From Nodularia sp. NIES-3585 (GTDB lineage Bacteria > Cyanobacteriota > Cyanobacteriia > Cyanobacteriales > Nostocaceae), in the NCBI RefSeq assembly GCF_002218065.1, contig NZ_BDUB01000001.1, forward strand, positions 4,931,118-4,995,117: 64,000 nucleotides of DNA, written 5' to 3'. This document shows positions 52,401-61,394 of the stretch, piece by piece. Each line of letters starts with the position of its first letter. Within the stretch, counting starts at the first letter, position 1. The notes beneath the pieces were generated by a model. That model saw only the letters and a list, made by a program, of their open reading frames with translations, searched no databases and was not told the DNA's origin. The translations under genes and the position numbers were made by a program.

Positions 52401-55400
52401 ACAGCCTCAATTTCTCCCAGTTCAATGCGGAAACCGCGTAATTTCACCTGATAGTCAATACGACCAATGTATTCTATTTCTCCATTTGCGAGATAACGGG
52501 CTAAGTCTCCCGTTTTGTACAATCGTTCCCCTATGTGTTTAGGGTAGGGATGAGGAATAAATTTCTCTGCTGTGATGTCGGGACGAAGGAAATACCCTCG
52601 TGCTAATCCATCTCCCCCTATATGTAATTCGCCTGTTACACCTACAGGAACCAACTGATTATATTGGTCAAGGATATACAGTTCTGTATTGGCAATGGGT
52701 TGACTAATTTTTACCGTCCCGTCAACTGTTTTGACTTCAGATGCGGCTGACCAAATAGTAGTTTCTGTAGGGCCATACATATTCCACACAGAAGCACATC
52801 GCTCAAGTAATTGATTGGCTAAATGTGTAGGTAAAGCTTCACCACCACAGAGAATTTTTAACTGCTGATTACCACTCCAACCAGCGGCTAATAGTAACTG
52901 CCATGTTGCGGGTGTGGCTTGCATGACTGTAGCTTGAGAATTAGTCAATTTTGCTGACAACTGGATGCCATCTGCGGCTACTTCTCGGCTGACAATCACT
53001 AAACGCGCACCAACGATAATTGGTAAAAATAATTCTAATGCGGCAATATCAAAGGAATAGGTAGTAACTGCTAGTAAGGTATCTTCTTTAGTGATTCCTG
53101 GGCTTTGCTGCATGGAAAATAAGAAATTGTTTAGAGCAATGTGAGGAATTTGTACGCCTTTGGGTTTACCTGTGGAACCAGATGTGTAGATAATATATGC
53201 TAAGTTTTCTGAAGTTAATTGTGAGCATAAATTTTCTGGGATTTGTGGCGAAATCAACTGCCAATCAGTATCTAAACAGATTGTTTGTGCTTGGTGTTGG
53301 GGTATTTCTGCTAACAGTGAGGTTTGAGTCAGTAATACTGACACTTGAGCATTTTCTAGGATAAATGCTAATCGTTCTTGGGGATAATGAGGATCTAATG
53401 GGATGTATGCACCACCTGCTTTGAGGATGGCTAATAACCCGATGACCATATCTAAAGAACGTTGTACACAAATTCCTACTAATACCTCTGGTTTTACTCC
53501 CAGTTTTTGCAAGTAGTGTGCCAGTTGATTGGCTCGTTGGTTGAGTTCACAGTAGGTTAGTTGCTCATTTTCAAACACTATAGCGACGGCATCAGGTGTT
53601 TTTTCTACCTGCGTTTGAAACAATTCATGGATACATTGCTGTTGAGGATATTCAAGTTCTGTATTATTCCACTCCACAAGCAACTGATGTCGTTCCCAGT
53701 CACTCAAAAATGGTAATTCAGACAAACGCTGCTGGGGATTAGCCACAATTCCAGCCAGCAAAGTTTGCAAATTCTCCACCATTCTATGGATAGAACTTTC
53801 TTTGAATAAATCAGTATTATATTCTAAATTACCAACTAGCCCCGAATTTGTTTCTGTGAGATATAAAGTTAAATCAAATTTAGCAGTATCACTAATAGTT
53901 TCTAAAAGACTCAAATTTAAACCAGGTAAATCTAAGGCAGACATCGGTGCATTTTGAAGCACAAACATCACTTGAAATAGTGGTGTATCACTTAAAGAAC
54001 GCTCTGGTTGTAGTTCTTCAACTAATAACTCAAAGGGCAAATCTTGATGTGCATAAGCTCCTAATGCTACTTCTCTTACCTGTTGAAGTAATTCTTCAAA
54101 GCGGGGATTTCCTGCCAAGTTAGTTCGCAATACCAAAGTATTAACAAACAAGCCAATTAATTCTTCTATCTGCCCTTGATTGCGGTTAGCGATGGGCGAA
54201 CCGACTACAATATCATCTTGTCCTGTGTAATGCCATAGCAGTGTTTGGAAAGCTGCGAATAGGGTCATAAATAAAGTAATTCCCTGCTGTTGGCTCAATT
54301 TATTCAAGGCTGTGGATAATTCTGGAGATATGTTAAATGAGTATGTCGCACCTTGAAAAGTTTGAATAGCGGGTCTTGTGTAGTCGGTAGGTAATTCTAA
54401 TATTGCCGGTGCATTTTCTAAGTGCTTGAGCCAATAAGCTAGTTGAGATTGTAATATTTCTCCTTGCAGCCATTGTCGTTGCCAAGCAGCAAAGTCTACA
54501 TATTGTATTGGTAGTTCAATTAAGGGCGAGAGTTGCCCATTACAGAAGGCTGGATAAAGTGTTGCTAACTCCTGCACCAGTACGCCAACTGACCAAGCAT
54601 CAGCAGCAATGTGGTGCATTGTCAGTAGTGCAATATGTTCTTGTTGACCAAGACGTAATAGTTTTACTCGTAATAAAACATCAGTTGTGAGGTCAAAAGG
54701 TTGTTGTGCTGCTTTTAATGTCTGTTGTTTTACTTGGTATTCTTGTTGATTAGCAGGTAATTGACTTAGGTCTAGTTGGGGTAATTTTAGCGGTGTCGCT
54801 TCCGAGATAATTGTCACCGCTTGTCCCTCAACTGTCTTAAATTTAGTTCTTAAGGCTTTATGGCGACTGACAATTTCGTTGAAAGTTTGCTGTAGTGCCT
54901 GGATGTTTAATTCTCCCTGTAGCCGAACAGCCGCAAAAATGTTGTAGAAAGGACTATCTGGTTCTAATTGAGCTAAAAACCATAAACGTTGTTGAGCAAA
55001 TGATAAAGGTGAGTGTGGCAAGCGAGCAATTCTCTCAATATTTATCCGCTCAACTCCTAAGCCTACCTGAATCCCATTTTCAATTTCTTTTGCTAGTCCA
55101 GCGATGGTTGGTTTTTCAAACAAGCAACGTAAAGGAAGTTCTACTGAAAACACTTGCCGGATTTGGGAAATGACGCGAGTGGCGATTAAAGAATGTCCTC
55201 CCAATTCAAAGAAATTATCACCAATACCGACATGATTAATCCCAAGTAATTCTGTCCAAATTCCCGCTAATAAAATTTCAATGGGTGTGGAAGGACTTTG
55301 AGATGAAGGTAAAATCTGTGTGAATTGAGGTGCAGGCAGGGCTTTACGGTTAACTTTACCATTGGGCGTGAGTGGTAATGCCTCCAAGATGACAAAAGCC

Positions 55401-58400
55401 CCTGGTATCATGTAATTTGGCAATTGCGATTCTAATAATCCTCGTAGTTCTTTAATTGCCAAGGTTTGTTCTGTTTGAGGCACTACATAAGCTACTAAAC
55501 TCTGAGAATCGGCTTCGGAAGAATAAACTGTAACTACAGTTTCTCGAACTGCTGGGTGTTGAATAATTACAGCCTCAATTTCGCCCAGTTCAATGCGGAA
55601 ACCACGGAGTTTAACTTGGTTGTCAATTCGACCCAAATACTCAATGTCGCCATTAGGAAGATAACGGGCTAAGTCTCCAGTTAGATAAAGCCGTGCTGAT
55701 GGTTTGTCGCTAAAAGGATGAGGTATAAATTTCTCTGCTGTGATGTCGGAGCGGTGGAAATAACCCCTTGCTAGTCCATCGCCAGCGATACACAATTGAC
55801 CTGGGACACCGACTGGAAGCAACTGATTATATTGGTCAAGGATATACAGTTCTGTATTGGCAATGGGTTGACTAATTTTTACCGTCCCGTCAACTGTTTT
55901 GACTTCAGATGCGGCTGACCAAATAGTAGTTTCTGTAGGGCCATACATATTCCACACAGAAGCACATCGCTCAAGTAATTGATTGGCTAAATGTGCAGCT
56001 AAAGCTTCACCACCACAGAGAATTTTTAACTGCTGATTACCACTCCAACCAGCGGCTAATAGTAACTGCCATGTTGCGGGTGTGGCTTGCATGACTGTAG
56101 TTTGAGAATTAGTCAATTTTGCTGACAACTGGATGCCATCTGCGGCTACTTCCCGACTGACAATCACTAAACGCGCACCAACTATAATTGGTAAAAATAA
56201 TTCTAATGCGGCAATATCAAAGGAATAGGTAGTAACTGCTAGTAAGGTATCTTCTTTAGTGATTCCTGGGCTTTGCTTCATTGCAAATAAGAAGTTGTTT
56301 AGAGCAATGTGAGGAATTTGTACGCCTTTGGGTTTACCTGTGGAACCAGAGGTGTAGATGATATATGCTAAGTTTTCAGCACTTAGCTGGGAAGATAAAT
56401 TTTTCTGGCTTTGTTGCGAAATTAACTGCCAATTAGTATCTAAACAGATTGTTTGTGCTTGGTGTTGGGGTATTGTTGCCAACAGTGAGGCTTGAGTCAG
56501 CAATACTGACGCTTGGGTATCTTCTAGGATAAATGCTAATCGTTCTTGGGGATAGTTAGGATCTAATGGGATGTATGCACCACCTGCTTTGAGGATGGCT
56601 AATAATCCAATGAGCATATCAAGCGATCGCTCTACACAAATTCCTACTAATAACTCTGGTTTTACTCCTACCTTTTGTAAATAATGCGCCAATTGATTGG
56701 CTCTGATATTCAGTTCCAGATAGGTTAGCTGTGCATCTTCAAACACTACAGCGACGGCATCAGGTGTGCGTTCTACCTGCGCTTCAAATAATTCATGAAT
56801 GCCTTGCTCTTGAGGATATTCAACTGCTGTATTATTCCACTCCAGTAATTGCTGATGTAACTCAGTTTCTGTGAGCAGTGGTAATTGTGACAAACGCTGC
56901 TGTGGATTAGCCACAATTCCAGAAAGCAATGTTTGCAAATGTCCCGCCATTTTGTGGATAGAAGTTTTTGTAAATAAATTTGTATTGTATTCTAAACTGC
57001 CAACTATCCCCAACTCTGTTTCACTCATGTTTAGAGTTAAATCAAACTTAGCACTATCACTATTGCTTTCTAAGGGGAGTAAATTCAAACCAGGCAATTC
57101 CAAGGCAGATAGCGGTGCATTTTGCAGCACAAACATCACTTGAAATAATGGTGTATGGCTTAAATCTCGCTGTGGTTGCAATTTCTCAACTAACAATTCA
57201 AAGGGCAAATCCTGATGTGCATAAGCTCCTAATGCTACTTCCCGAACTCGTTTAAGTAGCTCTTTAAAACTGGGATTTCCTGTCAACTTGGTTCGTAGTA
57301 CCAAAGTGTTGACAAAACATCCAATTAACCCTTCTATTTCGGTTCGGTTACGATTAGCTATGGGTGAACCAACGACAATATCTTCACTACCTGTGTAACG
57401 CCATAGTAAAGTTTGGAAAGCTGCCAACAGGGTCATAAATAAAGTACTTCCCTGCTGCTGACTCAATTTGTTTAGGGATGCAGATAATTCTTTTGATAAC
57501 TCAAATGAGTAAGTTGCACCTGGGAATGTTTGAATAGCTGGTCTGGGGTAGTCTGTAGGTAACTCCAATACTTTGGGCGCATCTTCTAATTGCGATCGCC
57601 AATAAGATATTTGGGATTGTAGGACTTCTCCTTGTAGCCATTGTCTTTGCCAAGCGGTGAAGTCTACATACTGTATTGGCAGTTCCGCTAAGGGTATTTG
57701 CGTAGCGTCTTGGCCGGAAATGGGTTGTTCTTTTGCAAAGGCTTCATAAAGTGCTGCAACTTCTTTAATTAACACTCCCATTGACCAACCATCAGAGACG
57801 ATGTGGTGCATTGTCAGTAGAAGGAGATGTTCTTGCTCCCCAAGACGTAATAATTTTACTCTCAGGAGATGGTCGCTGCTGATGTCAAAACTTTGTTGTG
57901 CTTCTTGTCCAACCTGTTGTTTGACTTCATCTTCTTGGTGATTGAAAGAAAGTTCACTAATATCTAATATTGGCAACATTAGGGGCTTTACTTCCGATAT
58001 GACTGCAATCCCTTTTCCTTCCATTGTGGGAAAGTTGGTTCGTAATGTTTCGTGACGGCGGAGAATTTCGTTGAAGCTTTGTTGTAATGCGTTAAAATTT
58101 AATTCTCCTTCTAGGCGAACAGCAGCAGGAATGTTGTAGAAGGGGCTATCTGGCTCTAATTGAGCTAGAAACCATAATCTTTGTTGAGCAAATGATAGAG
58201 GTAATTGTGGCGATCGCCCAATCCGCTCAATATTCGTTGTCTCAAGTCCGAAGCCTGTCTTAATGGCATTTTCAATTTCTGTAGCCAATCCAGCAATTGT
58301 TGGTTTTTCAAATAAGCAACGTAAAGGAAGTTCTACTGAAAACACTTGGCGGATTTGGGATATAACGCGAGTTGCAATTAACGAATGCCCGCCCAATTCA

Positions 58401-61393
58401 AAGAAATTCTGATCAGTACCTACTTTGTCAATCCCAATTACTTCCGCCCAAATACCCGCTAATAAATTCTCAGTGGGTGTGGAAGGACTAGAGGAGGATA
58501 GTAAACTCTGTGTTAATTCGGGTGCAGGAAGCGCTTGACGGTCAACTTTGCCATTGGGCGTGAGTGGTAGTGCCTCCAAGATGACAAAAGCTGTTGGTAC
58601 CATGTAATTTGGTAACCTTGATACCAAAAAGCCACTTAGTTCAGGAATTGTGAGTGTTTGCTGTTGTTGAGGTACTACATAAGCCACTAAACGCTGAGAA
58701 TCTATGGAATCTTCCCGGACTGTAACCACAGTTTCTCGGATTGTCGGGTGCTGACTCAGCACGGCTTCAATCTCGCCCAGTTCAATCCGGAAACCACGTA
58801 CTTTTACTTGGTGGTCAATACGACCAAGGTATTCTATTTCGCCATTGGGGAGATAACGCGCCAAGTCTCCAGTTTTATAAAGACGTGCAGCTTTTGTGCT
58901 AAAAGGATTGGGAATAAATTTTTCGGCAGTCAAATCGGGACGGTGAAAATAACCTTGTGCCAGGCCATCCCCAGCGATACACACTTGGCCGGGTACACCA
59001 ACGGGAACTAACTGATCATATGGGTCGAGAATATAAATTTGCGTGTTGGTAATTGGCTGACTAATGGTGACATTACCGTTAATTGTTTTTATTAAGCTAG
59101 CAGCTGACCAAATTGTGGTTTCTGTAGGGCCATACATATTCCATAAGCAAGCACATCGCTCAAGTAACTGATTTGCTAAATATGCAGGTAAAGCTTCACC
59201 ACCACAGAGAATTTTTAATTGCTGGTTACCACTCCAACCAGCGGCTAATAGTAACTGCCATGTTGCGGGTGTGGCTTGCATGAATGTAGCTTGGAAGTTA
59301 GTTAATTTTGCTGACAACTGGATGCCATCTGCGGCTACTTCCCGGCTGACAATCACTAAACGCGCACCAACGATAATTGGTAAAAATAATTCTAATGCGG
59401 CTATATCAAAGGAATAAGTAGTAACTGCGAGTAAGATATCTTCTGTATTGATTCCTGGGCTTTGCTTCATTGCAAATAAGAAGTTGTTTAGAGCAATGTG
59501 AGGAATTTGTACGCCTTTGGGTTTACCTGTGGAACCAGAGGTGTAGATGATATATGCTAAGTTTTCAGCACTTAGCTGGGAAGATAAATTTTTCTGGCTT
59601 TGTGGCGAAATTAACTGCCAATTAGTATCTAAACAGATTGTTTGTGCTTGGTGTTGGGGTATTGTTGCCAACAGTGAGGCTTGAGTCAGCAATACTGACG
59701 CTTGGGTATCTTCTAGGATAAATGCTAATCGTTCTTGGGGATAATGAGGATCTAGTGGGATGTATGCACCACCTGCTTTGAGGATGGCTAATAGTCCAAT
59801 GAGCATATCAAGCGATCGCTCTACACAAATTCCTACTAATAACTCTGGTTTTACTCCTACCTTTTGTAAATAATGCGCCAATTGATTGGCTCTGATATTC
59901 AGTTCCAGATAGGTTAGCTGTGCATCTTCAAACACTACAGCGACGGCATCAGGTGTGCGTTCTACCTGCGCTTCAAATAATTCATGAATGCATTGCTGTT
60001 GAGGATATTCAACTTCTGTATTATTCCACTCCACAAGCAACTGATGTCGTTCAGTTTCCGTTAAGAGCGACAATTGACAAAGGCGCTGTTGTGGATTATT
60101 AACCATACCCTCTAGCAACGTCTGCAAATGTCCTAGCATTCGGGTAACGGTATCGGAGCGATCGCGATCATCGTAACTAATCTTCAGTAATAACTCATTA
60201 CCTGGAATCACAGTTAGAGTTACAGGATAGTTAGTTCTTTCAAAGCCATGAAAATCCTCTATCTCAAAATTTATATCCTTCTCTAAGACTGAAGGATCTA
60301 CAGGATAATTCTCAAAAGCTAATATATTATCGAACAGAGCGAAACCTTTAGGCACTTCACTCCATCCCTGGACTTTTACTAAAGGACTATATTCGTATTG
60401 ACGTGCTTCAACTAGTTGAGTCTGGATTTTTTGCAGCCAAGGTAAAAGAAATTCCTGGGGCGAGACTTTTACTCTAATGGGTAGTGTGTTGATAAACAAC
60501 CCTACCATAGACTCGGCATGAGGTAAAGTAGGAGGACGACCAGAAGCTACTGCCCCGAAAACTATGTCTTCGTGACCACTGTAGCAACTTAATAGCAACA
60601 CCCAAGCTCCTTGTACCAGAATATTTAATGTTAGCTGGTGCCGTTGTGCTATGGATTCTAACGCTGTGGTTGTTACTGCTGAAAACTTAATTTCTTGTTC
60701 GGCATAGTCATCTTCGGGAGTCAGTGATTTTCTAGCGCCTGGATCTGCCCACAACCGTGTGGGAGTCGTAAAACCTTTGAGCGTCTCTCGCCAGTAAGTC
60801 TCGGCCACAGATAGGTTTTGTTGCTGAAGCCAGACAATATAATCTCGATAAGGGCGAATGGGTTCTAAGAAGACATCTTCACCCTTGCTCAAAGCTGTGT
60901 AACAAGCAAAAACTTCCTTAAAAATTATGGCACCAGACCAGCCATCTAGTAACAGATGATGATGACTCCACGTAAAGTTATAGGATGTATCCGAAAGTTG
61001 AACCAGTGTTAGACGCATCAATGGTGGTTGCGTAAGTTCAAAACCACTAGAGCGATCGCTTTCCAAGAAAACTCTTAACTTTTGTTGCTGTTCATCTGGA
61101 GAGAGATGCTGCCAATTATACTCCTGCCACGCTAGAGTTACCTGTCGATGCACAACTTGTACTGGTTCTTTTAAACCTTCCCAAACAAAGCAGGTTCGGA
61201 GAATTGAATGGCGCTTTACAATATGCTGCCATGACTGATGGAATGCTCTAATGTTGAGAGATCCGTGGAGATTCCAGCTAAATTGTTCAAAGTAAGTGCC
61301 AGATTTGGGGGCTGCAAGACTATGGTAGAGAATGCCCTGCTGCATCGGCGAGAGGGGATAAAAATCTTCAATGTTTTTGTTTTTTACGCCCAT
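49430..61393 (-). CDS. NRPS, (C-A(Gly)-PCP)x3-C-TauD
   Basis: 3987 residues. Domains: C1 about 1-440 (DCL-type start YPLSPMQQGILYHS, HHLLLDG); A1 about 450-960; PCP1 about 999; C2 about 1060-1490 (HHIVSDG); A2 about 1510-2010; PCP2 about 2063; C3 about 2128-2550 (HHIAADA, final Gly replaced); A3 about 2570-3080; PCP3 about 3119; C4 about 3184-3620 (HHIVSDR); TauD about 3646-3980 with HNE (about 3759) and a distal His in AAHGR. All three A domains give D-I-L-Q-L-G-M-I-W-K (from YSFDIAALEL, FMQATP or VMQATP, ILCGGE, WNMYGPTETTIW), the cyanobacterial glycine code. No A-PCP follows C4; its partner is the next gene's Asp module. GGAG lies 9 bases before ATG 61393, and the previous stop TGA is 1 base upstream. 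Confidence 0.95.
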   Translation of the reverse strand: MGVKNKNIEDFYPLSPMQQGILYHSLAAPKSGTYFEQFSWNLHGSLNIRAFHQSWQHIVKRHSILRTCFVWEGLKEPVQVVHRQVTLAWQEYNWQHLSPDEQQQKLRVFLESDRSSGFELTQPPLMRLTLVQLSDTSYNFTWSHHHLLLDGWSGAIIFKEVFACYTALSKGEDVFLEPIRPYRDYIVWLQQQNLSVAETYWRETLKGFTTPTRLWADPGARKSLTPEDDYAEQEIKFSAVTTTALESIAQRHQLTLNILVQGAWVLLLSCYSGHEDIVFGAVASGRPPTLPHAESMVGLFINTLPIRVKVSPQEFLLPWLQKIQTQLVEARQYEYSPLVKVQGWSEVPKGFALFDNILAFENYPVDPSVLEKDINFEIEDFHGFERTNYPVTLTVIPGNELLLKISYDDRDRSDTVTRMLGHLQTLLEGMVNNPQQRLCQLSLLTETERHQLLVEWNNTEVEYPQQQCIHELFEAQVERTPDAVAVVFEDAQLTYLELNIRANQLAHYLQKVGVKPELLVGICVERSLDMLIGLLAILKAGGAYIPLDPHYPQERLAFILEDTQASVLLTQASLLATIPQHQAQTICLDTNWQLISPQSQKNLSSQLSAENLAYIIYTSGSTGKPKGVQIPHIALNNFLFAMKQSPGINTEDILLAVTTYSFDIAALELFLPIIVGARLVIVSREVAADGIQLSAKLTNFQATFMQATPATWQLLLAAGWSGNQQLKILCGGEALPAYLANQLLERCACLWNMYGPTETTIWSAASLIKTINGNVTISQPITNTQIYILDPYDQLVPVGVPGQVCIAGDGLAQGYFHRPDLTAEKFIPNPFSTKAARLYKTGDLARYLPNGEIEYLGRIDHQVKVRGFRIELGEIEAVLSQHPTIRETVVTVREDSIDSQRLVAYVVPQQQQTLTIPELSGFLVSRLPNYMVPTAFVILEALPLTPNGKVDRQALPAPELTQSLLSSSSPSTPTENLLAGIWAEVIGIDKVGTDQNFFELGGHSLIATRVISQIRQVFSVELPLRCLFEKPTIAGLATEIENAIKTGFGLETTNIERIGRSPQLPLSFAQQRLWFLAQLEPDSPFYNIPAAVRLEGELNFNALQQSFNEILRRHETLRTNFPTMEGKGIAVISEVKPLMLPILDISELSFNHQEDEVKQQVGQEAQQSFDISSDHLLRVKLLRLGEQEHLLLLTMHHIVSDGWSMGVLIKEVAALYEAFAKEQPISGQDATQIPLAELPIQYVDFTAWQRQWLQGEVLQSQISYWRSQLEDAPKVLELPTDYPRPAIQTFPGATYSFELSKELSASLNKLSQQQGSTLFMTLLAAFQTLLWRYTGSEDIVVGSPIANRNRTEIEGLIGCFVNTLVLRTKLTGNPSFKELLKRVREVALGAYAHQDLPFELLVEKLQPQRDLSHTPLFQVMFVLQNAPLSALELPGLNLLPLESNSDSAKFDLTLNMSETELGIVGSLEYNTNLFTKTSIHKMAGHLQTLLSGIVANPQQRLSQLPLLTETELHQQLLEWNNTAVEYPQEQGIHELFEAQVERTPDAVAVVFEDAQLTYLELNIRANQLAHYLQKVGVKPELLVGICVERSLDMLIGLLAILKAGGAYIPLDPNYPQERLAFILEDTQASVLLTQASLLATIPQHQAQTICLDTNWQLISQQSQKNLSSQLSAENLAYIIYTSGSTGKPKGVQIPHIALNNFLFAMKQSPGITKEDTLLAVTTYSFDIAALELFLPIIVGARLVIVSREVAADGIQLSAKLTNSQTTVMQATPATWQLLLAAGWSGNQQLKILCGGEALAAHLANQLLERCASVWNMYGPTETTIWSAASEVKTVDGTVKISQPIANTELYILDQYNQLLPVGVPGQLCIAGDGLARGYFHRSDITAEKFIPHPFSDKPSARLYLTGDLARYLPNGDIEYLGRIDNQVKLRGFRIELGEIEAVIIQHPAVRETVVTVYSSEADSQSLVAYVVPQTEQTLAIKELRGLLESQLPNYMIPGAFVILEALPLTPNGKVNRKALPAPQFTQILPSSQSPSTPIEILLAGIWTELLGINHVGIGDNFFELGGHSLIATRVISQIRQVFSVELPLRCLFEKPTIAGLAKEIENGIQVGLGVERINIERIARLPHSPLSFAQQRLWFLAQLEPDSPFYNIFAAVRLQGELNIQALQQTFNEIVSRHKALRTKFKTVEGQAVTIISEATPLKLPQLDLSQLPANQQEYQVKQQTLKAAQQPFDLTTDVLLRVKLLRLGQQEHIALLTMHHIAADAWSVGVLVQELATLYPAFCNGQLSPLIELPIQYVDFAAWQRQWLQGEILQSQLAYWLKHLENAPAILELPTDYTRPAIQTFQGATYSFNISPELSTALNKLSQQQGITLFMTLFAAFQTLLWHYTGQDDIVVGSPIANRNQGQIEELIGLFVNTLVLRTNLAGNPRFEELLQQVREVALGAYAHQDLPFELLVEELQPERSLSDTPLFQVMFVLQNAPMSALDLPGLNLSLLETISDTAKFDLTLYLTETNSGLVGNLEYNTDLFKESSIHRMVENLQTLLAGIVANPQQRLSELPFLSDWERHQLLVEWNNTELEYPQQQCIHELFQTQVEKTPDAVAIVFENEQLTYCELNQRANQLAHYLQKLGVKPEVLVGICVQRSLDMVIGLLAILKAGGAYIPLDPHYPQERLAFILENAQVSVLLTQTSLLAEIPQHQAQTICLDTDWQLISPQIPENLCSQLTSENLAYIIYTSGSTGKPKGVQIPHIALNNFLFSMQQSPGITKEDTLLAVTTYSFDIAALELFLPIIVGARLVIVSREVAADGIQLSAKLTNSQATVMQATPATWQLLLAAGWSGNQQLKILCGGEALPTHLANQLLERCASVWNMYGPTETTIWSAASEVKTVDGTVKISQPIANTELYILDQYNQLVPVGVTGELHIGGDGLARGYFLRPDITAEKFIPHPYPKHIGERLYKTGDLARYLANGEIEYIGRIDYQVKLRGFRIELGEIEAVISQYPAVLETIVTLRKDTVDSQSLVAYVVPEKEQTVTIKELRGFLESKLPSYMIPGAFVTLEALPLTPNGKVDRKALPKPNLTLGSSLPQVTPNTQIEILLAGIWAEILGLDKVGIHDNFFELGGHSLIATRVMSRIRQVFQVELPLRDLFAKPTIAGLATEIETANKAGLGTQTTNIERIERWNTPQLPLSFAQQRLWFLAQLEPNSPFYNIPAAVRLQGELNFNALRQSFNEIVRRHEVLRTNFQTVAGQAVVVISQAKPLILPTIDISKLPLDQQEVEIKQQTTQELQHPFNISSDYLLRVKLLRLDEQEHILLLTMHHIVSDRWSIGVLVQEVSALYTAFCAGKPASLPELPIQYVDFAMWQRQWLQGEVLQSQLAYWKKQLGSNLPVLQLPTIRPRSEVKTNSGKALSFVISSQNSKALQALSRQEGVTLFMTLLAGFNVLLQRYTNQDDIVVGTDVANRNRAEIEPLIGFFVNLLVLRTHLGDNPSFRELLKQVRSCLLGAYAHQDLPFDELVKALQPERNLNNTSPLFQVLFVLQNTPMPPLELPGLTLHLLEVESKIAKFDLALFLTETEEGILGEWQYNADLFDEKIISCMTEHFKTLLNSIVAQPDTKINNLEMLTDSESKQQAMQKKERKAFKREKFMSVSPKAINLLPEKLIKIDYFQPGQILPLVIQPNDDEINLVNWVQNNREFIEKELLKHGAILFRGFDVDSESKFQSFAQAIYPDLFGEYGDLPRKVKGSKVYGSTPYPSDKAILFHNESSHSHQFPLKIWFCCLQASEQGGETPIVDCRQAYQKLNPKLRDRLVEKQLLYVRHYTGGLDVSWQEFFQTDDKLAVENYCNQAKIDFTWYNNDSLVTRQIRPALAVHPKTGDKVFFNQIQLHHISYLDAEVRKSLLSLYKDEELPRNVYYGDGTPIEESVITEINEIYQQCTTSFSWQKRDVLMLDNMLAAHGRYPYLGQRKIIVAMGEMVQSENVLYVKKKE
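52653..52827 (-). repeat. A3/A2 identical block (copy in A3)
   Basis: 175 bases identical to 55821-55995 in the A2 domain of the same gene, covering the region after the specificity pocket. Surrounding DNA up to about 53100 is also nearly identical to A2. Confidence 0.9.
55821..55995 (-). repeat. A3/A2 identical block (copy in A2)
   Basis: Partner of 52653-52827. From here up to about 56270, A2 follows A3 almost base for base; above that it follows A1. Confidence 0.9.
56270..56800 (-). repeat. A1/A2 near-identical block (copy in A2)
   Basis: Nearly identical to 59450-59985 in A1 (isolated mismatches only), covering the N-terminal half of the A domain from LFEAQVERTPDAVAV to the KQSPGI segment. 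With the A3-like lower half it makes A2 a mosaic. Confidence 0.88.
59450..59985 (-). repeat. A1/A2 near-identical block (copy in A1)
   Basis: Partner of 56270-56800; see that entry. Confidence 0.88.
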
Positions 61394-61394
61394 G

